Shown here one piece after another: positions 41,390 through 53,064 of a DNA stretch of 64,000 nucleotides (within the stretch, counting starts at the first letter, position 1; each line of letters begins with the position of its first letter). The stretch lies in the NCBI GenBank assembly GCA_001044335.1, contig CP011001.1:1116001-1180000 (forward strand), given 5' to 3'. The stretch is from Methylophilales bacterium MBRSF5 (GTDB lineage Bacteria > Pseudomonadota > Gammaproteobacteria > Burkholderiales > Methylophilaceae). A model generated the notes under the pieces. That model worked only from the letters and a program-made list of their open reading frames with translations. It had not been told where the DNA came from and searched no databases. The translations under genes and the position numbers were made by a program.

Positions 41390-41968
41390 ATGAATAGACT
41401 CGATTTTATTAAAATTTCTGAGTGGATAGAACCTAATAGCAAAGTATTAGATTTGGGTTGTGCCGATGGAGCTTTATTGAAATATTTACAAGCAGAAAAA
41501 ATGACTGCTGGCTATGGCATCGAAATCAGTCCAGCAAATATTGAAAAGGGAATTAAGAATAAAATAAACATTATCCAAATGAATCTTGAGGATGGTTTAT
41601 CTGTTTTTGATAATCAATTTTTCGATACAGTTATTTTATCTCAGACCCTACAAGCCATGGTCAATATTGAAAAGATTATGGATGAAATGAAAAGAGTTGC
41701 AAAAAACATCATTGTTTCATTTCCTAATTTTGGTTATTGGAAAAATAGATTGCAAATCATAAATGGCAAAATGCCAAAGTCATCAGATTTACCTCATGAG
41801 TGGTATAACACTCCCAATATTCATTTGTGTACAGTGAAAGACTTTTATGATTTATGCGAAAAAAAACGTTTAATTATTGAAGATCAGTTATTTCTTACTC
41901 AAAATCAATCAATCAAATATTTTTCTAACTTAAGAGGGTCAATTGGTATTTTTAAATTAAGCAAATAG
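41390..41968 (+). CDS. metW: MetW, methionine biosynthesis methyltransferase-like protein
   Basis: SAM-binding methyltransferase-fold protein required with MetX for homoserine acylation in several Proteobacteria. The 192-residue chain has VLDLGCADGALLKYL (SAM motif I), GIEISPANIEKGI, SQTLQAMVN, and VSFPNFGYWKNRL, all hallmarks of MetW. One base separates it from metX. Known MetW proteins stimulate MetX activity rather than act as clear methyltransferases. Confidence 0.92.
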   Translation: MNRLDFIKISEWIEPNSKVLDLGCADGALLKYLQAEKMTAGYGIEISPANIEKGIKNKINIIQMNLEDGLSVFDNQFFDTVILSQTLQAMVNIEKIMDEMKRVAKNIIVSFPNFGYWKNRLQIINGKMPKSSDLPHEWYNTPNIHLCTVKDFYDLCEKKRLIIEDQLFLTQNQSIKYFSNLRGSIGIFKLSK

Positions 41969-41971
41969 CCA

Positions 41972-43198
41972 ATGAATAAATACCTAAAAGTTCTTCTTAA
42001 TAAAAAAATGGGCATATGTTGCCTGACAGGTTTTTCTTCTGGCCTGCCACTTTTTATCTTAATTAGTTTAATACCCGCTTGGTTAAGAATTGAAAATATT
42101 GACTTAAAAGTTATCGGATTATTTTCTCTTATTCAGTTACCTTTTACCTGGAAGTTTATATGGGCTCCGATATTTGATCGATATAGAATTTTAATGGGCC
42201 GGCGGCGAGGGTGGCTTATTGTTTTCCAAATTTTATTACTTTTATCAATATCATCACTAGGTTTTTTCAATGCAGCTATAGATTTAAAAACAATCGCTTT
42301 AATTTCATTTTTAATTGCAATCTTTAGCGCAAGTCATGATGTCGTTATTGATGCTTACAGAAGAGAAATTCTGGATGATGCTGAACTCGGTATAGGAAAT
42401 GCAATTCATGTAAATGCTTATAAAATTTCTAGTTTGATCCCAGGATCTCTGTCACTTATTCTTGCAGATATGATCTCATGGCAAAATGTTTTCCTCATTA
42501 CTTCCCTATTTATGTTGGTTGGAATTGGGATGACCTTAACTGTCAAAGAACCTGACACACAATATATTCAACCAAAAAATCTTAAAGATTCTGTTATTCA
42601 ACCTTTTATTTCTTTTTTCAAAAAAAATGGCAGGGAAAATGCTTTGTATATTTTGTTATTCATATTTCTATACAAGCTGGGTGATAGTATGGCGACGGCA
42701 TTAGTTACTCCATTTTACATTGATCTCAATTTTTCGATGACCGAGATAGGAATTATTGCGAAAAATGCAGGGCTGTGGGCAAGTGTGATTGGGGGCTTTC
42801 TTGGTGGGATTTGGATGATCAAAATTGGTATTAATAAGGCGCTTTGGATTTTTGGTTTCCTCCAGCTTGTTACAATCATTCCATTTATTGTCTTATCAAT
42901 GGTCGGGCATAACCTAATTTTATTAGGCATTACAGTCGGTTTAGAATCTTTTGCAATGGGTTTAGGCACAACAGCATTAATTGCTTTTATATCCAAACAG
43001 ACTGATCCTAGATATACAGCAACTCAATTTGCCTTGTTCACAAGCCTTGCGTCTATCCCAAGATCCATCACCAATGCTTCAACAGGCTTTGTAGTGGAAT
43101 CACTAGGCTGGACAAATTTCTTTTATTTATGTTTTTTGCTGGCCATCCCTGGAATGTTATTGCTTCTGAAAGTTGCTCCTTATAAATTAAAATCATAA
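41972..43198 (+). CDS. ampG: AmpG family muropeptide MFS transporter
   Basis: Inner-membrane permease that imports anhydromuropeptides for cell-wall recycling. The 408-residue protein has about twelve membrane segments. AmpG hallmarks are GFSSGLPLFILISLIPAWLR near the start, FTWKFIWAPIFDRY with MGRRRGW in the first loop, SASHDVVIDAYRRE, and the C-terminal ISKQTDPRYTATQFALFTSLASIPRS. It follows metW by three bases and overlaps the convergent xth by 19 bases. Confidence 0.9.
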   Translation: MNKYLKVLLNKKMGICCLTGFSSGLPLFILISLIPAWLRIENIDLKVIGLFSLIQLPFTWKFIWAPIFDRYRILMGRRRGWLIVFQILLLLSISSLGFFNAAIDLKTIALISFLIAIFSASHDVVIDAYRREILDDAELGIGNAIHVNAYKISSLIPGSLSLILADMISWQNVFLITSLFMLVGIGMTLTVKEPDTQYIQPKNLKDSVIQPFISFFKKNGRENALYILLFIFLYKLGDSMATALVTPFYIDLNFSMTEIGIIAKNAGLWASVIGGFLGGIWMIKIGINKALWIFGFLQLVTIIPFIVLSMVGHNLILLGITVGLESFAMGLGTTALIAFISKQTDPRYTATQFALFTSLASIPRSITNASTGFVVESLGWTNFFYLCFLLAIPGMLLLLKVAPYKLKS

Positions 43199-43959
43199 TC
43201 CACTATCAATGGGGAATGATCACTAAATCGTTCTTCCTTGTAAACTAGAGCATCTTTTATTTTGAAGTTAAAGCTAGGTGATGTCATTTGATAATCAATC
43301 CTCCATCCAACATTATTTGACCAGGCCTGACCCCTGTTGCTCCACCATGTATAAGCCAACTCTTCTTCATTAGGATAAACATTTCGATAAGTATCTTTCC
43401 AACCTATTTCCTCTATTAAATAAGTTATCCATGCCCTTTCTTCAGGTAAAAACCCGGAATTCTTTTTATTGCCTCTATGATTTTTTAAATCGATCTCTTT
43501 GTGAGCAATATTTAAATCACCACATAGAATTATTTTTTCTTTTTTTTGAGTTTTAAAATTTAAAAATTTAGTCATAAATTTAAGAAAATCAAATTTTATT
43601 TCTTGACGAATATCGCCACTTGAACCGGATGGAAAATATGAAGAGATTATGGATAAATCATCGTAAATTAATTCAATATATCGTCCTTCATCATCAATAG
43701 TGTCAAAATTCAATTTGGTAATTATTTTTTTTGGTTTAATTTTTGTATAGATACCTACACCGCTATATCCAGGCTTCTGAGCATATGAAAAATACCCAAC
43801 ATACCCATTAATATTAAGCATTTCTTCGGTCATATCTTTCTCTTGAGCCTTAAGTTCTTGAATGCAAATAAAATCAGCATCTTGTAATCGCATCCATTCA
43901 AAAAATCCCTTTCTTAAAGCAGATCTGATACCATTTAAGTTGACTGTTATAACTCTCAT
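43180..43959 (-). CDS. xth: Exodeoxyribonuclease III family endonuclease
   Basis: AP endonuclease/3'-exonuclease of base-excision repair. From the ATG at 43959 the protein is 259 residues. Conserved parts are RVITVNLNGIRSALRKGFFEW, the metal-binding glutamate in IQELKAQE, SSYFPSG, LCGDLNIAHKEIDLKNHRGN, WWSNRGQAWSNNVGWRIDYQM, and SDHSPLIVDY with the catalytic Asp-His. A GTG four codons upstream is a weaker start. The chosen ATG is two bases from the divergent pyrE ATG, so each gene carries the other's promoter. The stop region overlaps ampG by 19 bases. Confidence 0.93.
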   Translation of the reverse strand: MRVITVNLNGIRSALRKGFFEWMRLQDADFICIQELKAQEKDMTEEMLNINGYVGYFSYAQKPGYSGVGIYTKIKPKKIITKLNFDTIDDEGRYIELIYDDLSIISSYFPSGSSGDIRQEIKFDFLKFMTKFLNFKTQKKEKIILCGDLNIAHKEIDLKNHRGNKKNSGFLPEERAWITYLIEEIGWKDTYRNVYPNEEELAYTWWSNRGQAWSNNVGWRIDYQMTSPSFNFKIKDALVYKEERFSDHSPLIVDYDFNL

Positions 43960-43961
43960 AT

Positions 43962-44594
43962 ATGAATACACTTTCTGAACAATTTATCAATTTTACCATT
44001 TCAAATCAGATACTTAAATTTGGAGAATTTAAAACAAAAGCAGGAAGAATTTCTCCTTATTTCTTTAATATGGGTCTTATCAATAACGGTAAGGATTTGA
44101 AAGAATTAGGAGAGTTTTACAGGGATCTCATTAAAAAAAATAATATTACTTTTGATTTATTGTTCGGTCCAGCATACAAAGGAATATCGATAGTCAGTGC
44201 AACAGCAATAGCGTTTGGAGATGCAAAGATAAACTTTGCTTTTAATAGAAAAGAAGTAAAAGATCATGGTGAGGGAGGTCAAATTGTTGGGTATCCAATT
44301 CAAGGTGATGTGATCATCATTGATGATGTTATTTCTGCTGGTACTGCTATTCGTGAATCAATAAATATTATTAAAGCACACGGGGGAAATCCAAAAGCAA
44401 TTATCGTGGCCATTGATCGCCAAGAAAAAGGACAAGGTCCTGAAAGTGCAATTCAAGAGGTTAAAAATGATTTCAATATTGATGTTTTTTCTTTGATAAA
44501 TCTTGATGATGTTATAGATTTCATCAAGAAAAATAAGGAATTGAATCAATACTTAGAAAAAATTGAAAATTACCGAAGTGTTTATGGGGCCTAA
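43962..44594 (+). CDS. pyrE: Orotate phosphoribosyltransferase
   Basis: Transfers PRPP ribose to orotate in UMP synthesis. The 210-residue protein has FGEFKTKAGRISPYFFN, LLFGPAYKGIS, FNRKEVKDHGEGG, and the PRPP signature VIIIDDVISAGTAIRESI. Length is standard. It stands alone: divergent from xth by two bases and convergent with gatB, whose stop shares bases 44591-44594. No ribosome-binding site is evident before the ATG, which fits a leaderless or very short leader message (inference). Confidence 0.95.
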   Translation: MNTLSEQFINFTISNQILKFGEFKTKAGRISPYFFNMGLINNGKDLKELGEFYRDLIKKNNITFDLLFGPAYKGISIVSATAIAFGDAKINFAFNRKEVKDHGEGGQIVGYPIQGDVIIIDDVISAGTAIRESINIIKAHGGNPKAIIVAIDRQEKGQGPESAIQEVKNDFNIDVFSLINLDDVIDFIKKNKELNQYLEKIENYRSVYGA

Positions 44595-46018
44595 AGTTTA
44601 TTCAGCTCATCTTTTAGGATTTCACTGACCTGTCCTGGGTTTGCCTTCCCTTTGGATAATTTCATTACCTGTCCGACAAGCGCATTAAAGGCTTTGTCCT
44701 TACCAGATTTAAATTGTTCAACCATGACTTGATTATTTGCAATAACCTCCTGAACCAATGGAAGAATCGCTGATGAGTCACTCACTTGCTTAAGCCCCAA
44801 GGACTCAATAGATTGATCAACATCAACTTTTGGATTATCCCAGAGCAGTTCAAAAATTTTCTTCGCCGCATTATTTGAAATAGTCTTGTCCATTATCCGA
44901 CGAATAAGCAATACAAACTGATCTTTATTAATTGGGGAATCATTGATGCTTAATTCGTTATCATTTAATTTTGCAAATAAATTTCCCACAATCCAATTCG
45001 CTGTAATTTTTGGATCTAGTCCTTCAGAAATCAGGGATTGAAAAAAATCATACGTTTGCTTATTGGATGTGAGGATTGAAGCATCAGCATCATTTAATTT
45101 AAAATCCTTGACTAACCTTTTAATTGATACCTCAGGAAGTTCACCCAAAGTGGATCTAATATCATCCATATCTTCTTGGGTAATTTTTAGAGGAAGCAAA
45201 TCTGGATCAGGGAAGTAACGATAGTCATTAGCCTCTTCCTTAGATCTCATAGCTCTCGTTTCACCGGTGTCAGGATTGAATAAAACTGTGGATTGAACTA
45301 TTTCATTTCCATCCTCAAGCTGTTCAATTTGCCAATTCACTTCGAAATTGATTGCTTGCTCCATATTTCTAAATGAATTTAAATTTTTAATTTCCCTACG
45401 TGTGCCGAGCTTCTCGTAACCACTCGGCTTAACAGAAACATTTACGTCACATCGGAAGCTACCCTCTTGCATATTTCCGTCGCAAACTCCAATCCATTGG
45501 ACCAGATTGTGTAATTTTTTTGCATAGGCAATTGCTTCTTGAGCGGAGTTCATATCAGGCTCTGTCACAATTTCGAGCAAAGGAGTCCCTGCACGATTTA
45601 AATCGATACCTGTTTGATTATTTAAGATTCCATGGACAGACTTGCCTGCATCTTCTTCAAGATGAGCACGCAGGATTCTAATTTTTTTATTATCACCAAT
45701 TGTTAAAAAACCATTATTCAACACAGGTAATTCAAATTGACTTATTTGGTAACCTTTAGGCAGATCAGGATAAAAATAATTTTTTCTAGCAAAAACAGAA
45801 TGCTCAGCAATGTCAGCATTCACAGCCAAACCAAACTTAATGGCTTTTTTGACAGCTTCTTTATTAAGTACCGGAAGAGTTCCAGGATAGGCAAGGCTGA
45901 CTAAACAAGCATTTTCATTGGCTGGCATGCCAAAAGAAGTGGAGGCGCCAGAAAAGATTTTTGTCTGGGTGGTTAACTGTACGTGAGTTTCTATGCCTAT
46001 TACAATATCCCAGCTCAT
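44591..46018 (-). CDS. gatB: Asp-tRNA(Asn)/Glu-tRNA(Gln) amidotransferase subunit B
   Basis: tRNA-binding kinase subunit of GatCAB, which phosphorylates and, with ammonia from GatA, amidates mischarged Asp-tRNA-Asn or Glu-tRNA-Gln. Characteristic segments are [54 protein letters not shown], and the C-terminal YqeY-like tail [23 protein letters not shown] start at ATG 46018 (475 residues), because it gives a four-base ATGA overlap with the gatA stop and matches GatB N termini; ten further codons upstream would be extra. Confidence 0.96.
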   Translation of the reverse strand: MSWDIVIGIETHVQLTTQTKIFSGASTSFGMPANENACLVSLAYPGTLPVLNKEAVKKAIKFGLAVNADIAEHSVFARKNYFYPDLPKGYQISQFELPVLNNGFLTIGDNKKIRILRAHLEEDAGKSVHGILNNQTGIDLNRAGTPLLEIVTEPDMNSAQEAIAYAKKLHNLVQWIGVCDGNMQEGSFRCDVNVSVKPSGYEKLGTRREIKNLNSFRNMEQAINFEVNWQIEQLEDGNEIVQSTVLFNPDTGETRAMRSKEEANDYRYFPDPDLLPLKITQEDMDDIRSTLGELPEVSIKRLVKDFKLNDADASILTSNKQTYDFFQSLISEGLDPKITANWIVGNLFAKLNDNELSINDSPINKDQFVLLIRRIMDKTISNNAAKKIFELLWDNPKVDVDQSIESLGLKQVSDSSAILPLVQEVIANNQVMVEQFKSGKDKAFNALVGQVMKLSKGKANPGQVSEILKDELNKL

Positions 46019-47469
46019 ACAGCAGCCCCTGGAGTTTTTTGATGCCAATGAGTTATCTGCTGATATTGGTGTGTAAAGTTTAATATCGTGGCCTCATCGA
46101 AATAGTTTCCAATCAGCTGAAAACCGACAGGCATCTTGTTTATAAACCCTGCCGGAGAACTGATCGCAGGAAGTCCGGCTAGATTCGTTGAAATTGTATA
46201 CATATCCTGCATGTACATTGAGACAGGATCTTCTGTTTTGTCACCAATTTTAAAAGCTGTTGACGGGCAGGACGGAGCCAAAATTAAATCACATTCTTTA
46301 AAGGCATTTTTAAAATCATCAGCTATTAGTCTTCTAATTTTTTGTGCTTTCAAATAATAGGCATCGTAATATCCAGCGCTAAGAACATAAGTACCCACTA
46401 AGATTCGTCTCTTAACTTCCTCTCCAAATCCCTGCTCTCTAGTTTTTAAATACATTTCTTCAAGATCTTTAAAGTCTTTCGCTCTGTATCCAAACTTCAC
46501 TCCGTCATATCTGGATAGGTTACTTGAGGCCTCTGCTGGCGCAATCACATAATAGACAGGTATTGAGAGATGTGAATTGGATAGTGAAATTTCCTTGAAG
46601 TTAACTCCCATTTTCTGATAGGAATCGATCACTTGCTCTAATACAATCTTCACTTCCTGATTTAAATCATCATTAAAGAACTCTTTTGGTAGACCAATTG
46701 TTTTCCCTTTAATTGGATTATCAAGATTTTTTGGATAATCAGGAATTTTCTGATTGATTGAGGTCGAGTCTCTTGTATCATGGGCTGCCATGACTTTCAG
46801 CATTAACGCACAATCTTCTGCAGATTTTGCGATTGGGCCAGCTTGATCAAGACTGGATGCAAAAGCAATCATCCCAAAACGAGATACTAAACCGTAGGTC
46901 GGTTTTAAACCTGTAAGGCCACATAAAGATGCTGGCTGTCGAATAGATCCACCCGTGTCAGTTGCTGTTGCAGCCGGAGCCATACCGGAAGCTACAGCAG
47001 CTGCACTTCCTCCAGAACTTCCTCCTGGAACATAATCTAAATTCCATGGATTCCTAACTTCGCCATAGTATGAAGTTTCATTTGACGATCCCATAGCAAA
47101 TTCATCCATGTTGGTTTTACCAATATTGACTGCACCGCATTGGTTGAATAACTCGATCACTTTGGAATCATAAGGTGAATAAAAATTATCAAGCATTTTG
47201 GAGCCACAGGTTGTCTTCCAACCTTTGGCGCAAAAAATATCTTTTTGTGCAATTGGTATTCCCGTCAATTCATTCATATTATCTTGACTAATTCTCTTGT
47301 CAGCATCGCGTGCTTGTTGAAGACTTTTATCTTCATCAATGGTAATGAAAGCATTAATTTTAGGATTAGATATTTTTATTTCATTTAAAAAAAACTTGGT
47401 GAGCTCCTCGCTTGAAAATTTTTTACTTGATAGTCCCAAATTTAATTCTTTTAAAGATAAATTCTTCAT
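46015..47469 (-). CDS. gatA: Asp-tRNA(Asn)/Glu-tRNA(Gln) amidotransferase subunit A
   Basis: Glutaminase subunit of GatCAB with the amidase-signature Ser-cisSer-Lys triad. The lysine is in [10 protein letters not shown], the cis-serine in [15 protein letters not shown], and the nucleophilic serine in [13 protein letters not shown] start at the ATG at 47469 (484 residues), four bases after the gatC stop; a TTG four codons upstream is the alternative. It overlaps gatB by four bases. Confidence 0.97.
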   Translation of the reverse strand: MKNLSLKELNLGLSSKKFSSEELTKFFLNEIKISNPKINAFITIDEDKSLQQARDADKRISQDNMNELTGIPIAQKDIFCAKGWKTTCGSKMLDNFYSPYDSKVIELFNQCGAVNIGKTNMDEFAMGSSNETSYYGEVRNPWNLDYVPGGSSGGSAAAVASGMAPAATATDTGGSIRQPASLCGLTGLKPTYGLVSRFGMIAFASSLDQAGPIAKSAEDCALMLKVMAAHDTRDSTSINQKIPDYPKNLDNPIKGKTIGLPKEFFNDDLNQEVKIVLEQVIDSYQKMGVNFKEISLSNSHLSIPVYYVIAPAEASSNLSRYDGVKFGYRAKDFKDLEEMYLKTREQGFGEEVKRRILVGTYVLSAGYYDAYYLKAQKIRRLIADDFKNAFKECDLILAPSCPSTAFKIGDKTEDPVSMYMQDMYTISTNLAGLPAISSPAGFINKMPVGFQLIGNYFDEATILNFTHQYQQITHWHQKTPGAAV

Positions 47470-47473
47470 AAAT

Positions 47474-47761
47474 TTACTCAACGACCCGAGGAACTATAAA
47501 ATAATCATCATTAGATTCTGGGCCTAACTCTAAGAAATCATTTTTTTGATTTTTTTCCGTGACCACATCTTCTCTGAGTGGCTGAGTGATATCAAGGGCA
47601 TGTGACATGGGGTCAATGTTATCGGTATTCACTTTCTGCATGGAATCAATTAGCTTAATAATTCCATCTAATTTGGCAAGAATAATTTCTTCATCTTTTG
47701 AATCAATTTTAATTTTTGCTAAATGACTCAGTTTTTTAATATCTTTGTCTGTTAGGGCCAT
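47474..47761 (-). CDS. gatC: Asp-tRNA(Asn)/Glu-tRNA(Gln) amidotransferase subunit C
   Basis: Small scaffold subunit of 95 residues that holds GatA and GatB together. The sequence [20 protein letters not shown], the helix [20 protein letters not shown], and the conserved PLREDVVTE with the C-terminal FIVPRVVE identify it. It is first in the gatCAB operon, which faces mreB across 83 bases. Confidence 0.95.
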   Translation of the reverse strand: MALTDKDIKKLSHLAKIKIDSKDEEIILAKLDGIIKLIDSMQKVNTDNIDPMSHALDITQPLREDVVTEKNQKNDFLELGPESNDDYFIVPRVVE

Positions 47762-47823
47762 AAATATAAGGATATAATGTTCAGAATGCAGTATTATACA
47801 TGGACAAAAGTATTCATAAATAG

Positions 47824-48899
<1,076 letters not shown>

Positions 48900-48900
<1 letters not shown>

Positions 48901-49739
48901 TGTTTTTATCCTCAAAAAAAAGTAAATATAAAACACTTTTCTCAAAAAATGAAATAAATCTTAATCTGTTAATTATTTTATTTATCATAAATTTTTCAAT
49001 TTTTTCAAGTAATCAGGACAATAGATATCTCAATCAAATAAAAAAATCACTTCAATTTGGACCTCAGTCTATTAGTTTAATTTTTGAATTTGGGGCCAAT
49101 TTACTTAATGACGTATCAAGCTATTTTATTTTCAAACAAAACCTTCTGAGTGAAAATGAAAAACTCCAAAAAGAAAATGCTGAATTAAAAGCCTATGTTA
49201 TGCAAATGGCGGATATCGAGTCAGAGAACTATGAATTAAATAATAAATTGAATATCCAAAAAAAATATTTTAAGGAATCCATCATCACCCAAATTTTAAA
49301 TTTAAATTATCAAGGTCAAAATCATCATTTTTTGGTCGACAAGGGTGAAGTAGATGGTGTTTATGCAGGGCAAATTGTTGTAGATAAATCAGGTATTGTT
49401 GGACAGGTTATCGAAGTAAACAATAACAGCTCTGTAATTAGAACAATATTATCCAATCAGCTATATCTCACTGGTTACATCAAATCAGGAAAAAATATTT
49501 ATCAATCGCTCATCCAAGGTAATGGAAAAAATCTCACCGTAAATTATTTCAACAAAACCAATAAAATTAATCATGGTGACGAAATATTTACTACCGGCGA
49601 TAATTTGAATATACCTAAAGGCTTGAGAATCGGTAAGATAAAAAAAATTCTTAATACTGAATTGAATGATTTTTATAAACTAATCATTGAACCATCTTCA
49701 AACCCATACAAAGAAAGATTCTTAGTGATCGTTAAATAA
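48900..49739 (+). CDS. mreC: MreC, rod shape-determining protein
   Basis: Bitopic inner-membrane protein linking MreB to periplasmic PBP2. The 279-residue chain has one membrane segment near residues 20-37, a coiled coil (LLSENEKLQKENAELKAYVMQM, about 80-115), and the two beta-barrel domains with FLVDKGEVDGVYAGQIVVDKSGIVGQV. It overlaps mreB by one base and precedes mreD by two bases, the canonical order. Confidence 0.93.
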
Positions 49740-49741
49740 AT

Positions 49742-50176
49742 ATGATTAAATTTTTTCAGATAAAACTCTTTGCCCTCAGTGCCCTTCTTACCTTATTGGC
49801 AAGCCTCTTTGATATCTTTTACCCCACAATTAGTTTGATTATTGCTTTTTTTATCTATTGCTTTTTTGTCTCTACTGATGGATTTAAATTTTTCTGTGTA
49901 TTAATTAGCGGCTTTTTATTTGATGGTTTTTTTAACTTTAATTTTGGCACATGCAATTTAATTTTTTTAAGCTTGGTATTTTTTGATTTAACCTTAAAGA
50001 AGTTCATTTCCATAAAGAAAAAACAAATTAATTATTATTTTCTTTTATTGATTGTATTAGGACAGCTTATTTTTCTCTTACTTCACCCTTTAAGCCAAAA
50101 TTTTATTCCTTATTTACTTATTAACAGCTCTCTCAGTATTATTTATCTCATATTATTAATTAGGTATGCTAAATAA
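49742..50176 (+). CDS. mreD: MreD, rod shape-determining membrane protein
   Basis: Integral membrane protein of 144 residues with about five hydrophobic segments, rich in Phe/Leu/Ile. Sequence conservation in this family is low; identification rests mainly on size, hydrophobicity and position between mreC and mrdA, supported by FDIFYPTISLIIAFF and LISGFLFDGFFNFNFGTCNLIF. It overlaps mrdA by 11 bases. Confidence 0.85.
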   Translation: MIKFFQIKLFALSALLTLLASLFDIFYPTISLIIAFFIYCFFVSTDGFKFFCVLISGFLFDGFFNFNFGTCNLIFLSLVFFDLTLKKFISIKKKQINYYFLLLIVLGQLIFLLLHPLSQNFIPYLLINSSLSIIYLILLIRYAK

Positions 50177-51971
50177 TCGACTCATACTCGTCCAGAGATT
50201 TAATATCCTTATTGCATTTTTATTTTTAATTTTTCTTTTAATCTTTCTAAGATTATTTTGGTTACAAATATATAAAAATGATTTTTATCTTGAAAGCTCA
50301 AAATCAAATTATGAGAGGGTCGAACCGATAAAGCCACTAAGAGGTCTTATTTTTGATAGAAACAATAATGTCCTTGCAGAGAATATTCTTACTTATAATT
50401 TAGAAATTAATATCGAAAATAAATCTAAAGAAGACCTGAATGCAATCATTAAAGAATTATCAAAAATACTTCCCATATCTGAGCATGAAAGAAATCTATT
50501 TTTTAAAATTTGGTCCGATCGAAAGTTTCTCAGAAAAATTCCACTGAAAACTAATATTAATAATGATGAATTAGCCTTTTTTGTTTCAAAAATGTTTTTA
50601 TTTCCTGATGTTAATTTAAAAGAGGAGTTTTTAAGAAGCTACAAATATGGTAAAAAAAACGCACATTTAATTGGCTATATTAATCGAATATCCAAGAAGG
50701 ATCTTGAAAAGATCGAAAATGATCCTGAAAAATTAGATAACTATTTTGGAATAACTCATATCGGTAAGCAAGGAATTGAAAGATCATTTGAAAATAGCTT
50801 GCGAGGTAAGTCGGGTTTTAAAAAAATTAGAGTCAATGCTAGAAATTCATTTATTGCTGAAATTGAAAACAAAAAAGCTTTTGATGGTCAAGATTTAATC
50901 CTTTCAATCGACCTTGAACTTCAAAAAAAATCACATGAACTTCTTAGAGGTTATAAAGGCTCATTAATCATGACAGACATTTCAAATAATGAAGTATTAG
51001 CCTATCAAAGTAACCCCAGCTTTGACCCAAATCTTTTTGTAAATGGAATAGGTTTTTCGGAATGGGATAAATTAAATACAGATCCTAACAAACCTATGCT
51101 GGATCGGGTTACCAATGCGGTGTATCCACCAGGCTCCACTATAAAACCTTTTCTTTCCATAGCTGGACTTGAGAACAACGTAATTAATACTGCCTATTCA
51201 ATCAATGATCCTGGTTTTTACCAACTTCCGAAAACAAAGAAAATATTCATGGACTGGAAAAAGGAAGGGCATGGTAATGTCAACATTATTAACGCAATTG
51301 CTGAGTCTTGTGATGTTTATTTTTATGATTTAGCTTACCGATTGGGTATCGAAAAAATGGATAAAAGTTTAAGAAAATTTGATTTTGGTCAAAAAACCGG
51401 AATCAACTTACCCGCTGAGAAAAAGGGAATCCTACCATCACCTGAATGGAAATTAAAACGTCATAAAAAAAAGTGGAATACTTATGAAACCATCAATACC
51501 TCAATTGGACAAGGGGATTTTTTAAGTTCCCCAGCTCAACTTGTTCATGCTTTAAATATATTATTGAATAACAAGAAAATGCCTCCGTTGAGTCTATTAA
51601 AAAATCAATCTTCTGATGCCCCATTGAGCGTAGAAAAAATTACAGATGAAAAATATATTGAAATAGTGAAAAGAGGGATGCAAGAAGTAACCAATTCAAA
51701 CGGAACATTTAGATCTATTGCCAATAACAATAAGAACAAAATTGCTGGGAAGACAGGAACAGCACAAGTTTTTTCTTTGAAAAATCAAGAATATGATGAA
51801 GACAATATTGCCGACCATCTCAAAGATCATTCCCTATTTATTGGCTATGCTCCATATGATAACCCTCAAATATCGATTGCTGTTATCATTGAAAATGGAG
51901 GCCACGGAAGCACTGTTGCGGCTCCAGTTGCAAAGAAAATGATTGATTTTTATTTTGAAACAATAAAATGA
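50166..51971 (+). CDS. mrdA: Penicillin-binding protein 2, elongasome transpeptidase
   Basis: Class B PBP that crosslinks peptidoglycan during elongation with RodA. The 601-residue protein has one N-terminal membrane segment, the pedestal domain with PLRGLIFDRNNNVLAENI, and the transpeptidase domain. The catalytic serine is S324 in the SxxK motif PPGSTIKPF, followed by SCD in AESCDVYFYDLAYRLG and the KTGTAQ triad. It overlaps mreD by 11 and rodA by 4 bases. Confidence 0.96.
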   Translation: MLNNRLILVQRFNILIAFLFLIFLLIFLRLFWLQIYKNDFYLESSKSNYERVEPIKPLRGLIFDRNNNVLAENILTYNLEINIENKSKEDLNAIIKELSKILPISEHERNLFFKIWSDRKFLRKIPLKTNINNDELAFFVSKMFLFPDVNLKEEFLRSYKYGKKNAHLIGYINRISKKDLEKIENDPEKLDNYFGITHIGKQGIERSFENSLRGKSGFKKIRVNARNSFIAEIENKKAFDGQDLILSIDLELQKKSHELLRGYKGSLIMTDISNNEVLAYQSNPSFDPNLFVNGIGFSEWDKLNTDPNKPMLDRVTNAVYPPGSTIKPFLSIAGLENNVINTAYSINDPGFYQLPKTKKIFMDWKKEGHGNVNIINAIAESCDVYFYDLAYRLGIEKMDKSLRKFDFGQKTGINLPAEKKGILPSPEWKLKRHKKKWNTYETINTSIGQGDFLSSPAQLVHALNILLNNKKMPPLSLLKNQSSDAPLSVEKITDEKYIEIVKRGMQEVTNSNGTFRSIANNNKNKIAGKTGTAQVFSLKNQEYDEDNIADHLKDHSLFIGYAPYDNPQISIAVIIENGGHGSTVAAPVAKKMIDFYFETIK

Positions 51972-53062
51972 CAAATTTTTTCACCTTTTTATTTTCTAGA
52001 ACAGATAAACAATTATTTATCCTTTTGTTAATCATCTTACTTTTTAGTTTAAATTTAATAGGACAAGCTGCTGGATTTCACTCTCCTTTCTTTTTTAAGC
52101 AACTTTTTTTTATTTTTACTGGCCTCATCATATTTATGCTGGTAAGCATTTTAAATCTAAAATTCTTATTTAGGCATTCGTTAATTATTTATATATTATC
52201 AATTCTGCTTTTAATCTTAACTGCTCTCTTTGGAACTGAGATTAATGGATCCAAGCGCTGGTTAGATTTTGGGGTATTTAAACTCCAATCATCAGAAATT
52301 TTGAAACTTACATTGCCGATTTTTCTTGTTTCACTCATAGAGTATTTTAAAAATAGATCACAAATTTTGAGTGAATTAGTATTTCTTTCAATTAGTTTTA
52401 TTCCATTTTTTATTATTTTGAGACAGCCTGATCTTGGCTCTGGGCTAATTATTGTCTTTTCTGGATTGATTATTATTTTTCTAAATGGACTGAGTTTAAA
52501 AAAGATATTAATTGGGATTTTGGGTTTTTTAATACTTTTACCCTATGCATGGTTAAATATCCTTAAAGATTACCAAAAGGGAAGAATACTTAATCTTATC
52601 GATCCCTTCAGTAATCCGCTTGACGGGGGCTACCATGCAATTCAATCATCAATAGCTATTGGCTCTGGTGGTTTGTTTGGAAAAAGTTCTGAATTCTCCA
52701 GTCAACATGACCTTTTATTTCTTCCAGAAACTCATACTGATTTTATTTTTGCCGTATTATCTGAAAAATATGGATTTTTAGGAAATATCATTTTTTTCTT
52801 AATATTCTTTTTATTTATCTATAAGTTAGTAATCATTTCCATTAATCTTCACTCCCACTCCCATCGATTACTTGCAATGACCTATGTTATGATTTTTACT
52901 ATATGTTTTTTAATAAATATTGCCATGGTCTCGGGTCTTTTTCCAATTGTTGGAATTCCTTTGCCATTGATTAGTTACGGTGGATCTTCTCTTTTTATTT
53001 ACCTTATTATGTTTGCTTTAATCAATTCATTAAACTATAACAAAACATTAATCGCTGATTAG
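51968..53062 (+). CDS. rodA: RodA, SEDS peptidoglycan glycosyltransferase
   Basis: Polytopic SEDS protein that polymerises lipid II together with PBP2. The 364-residue chain has about ten membrane segments and the motifs GSKRWLDFGVFKLQSSEILKL, RQPDLGSGLI, the catalytic-loop region DGGYHAIQSSIAIGSGGLFGKS, FLPETHTDFIFAVLSEKYGFLG and the C-terminal GIPLPLISYGGSSLF. RodA is favoured over FtsW by position after mrdA. Confidence 0.96.
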   Translation: MTNFFTFLFSRTDKQLFILLLIILLFSLNLIGQAAGFHSPFFFKQLFFIFTGLIIFMLVSILNLKFLFRHSLIIYILSILLLILTALFGTEINGSKRWLDFGVFKLQSSEILKLTLPIFLVSLIEYFKNRSQILSELVFLSISFIPFFIILRQPDLGSGLIIVFSGLIIIFLNGLSLKKILIGILGFLILLPYAWLNILKDYQKGRILNLIDPFSNPLDGGYHAIQSSIAIGSGGLFGKSSEFSSQHDLLFLPETHTDFIFAVLSEKYGFLGNIIFFLIFFLFIYKLVIISINLHSHSHRLLAMTYVMIFTICFLINIAMVSGLFPIVGIPLPLISYGGSSLFIYLIMFALINSLNYNKTLIAD

Positions 53063-53064
53063 TT

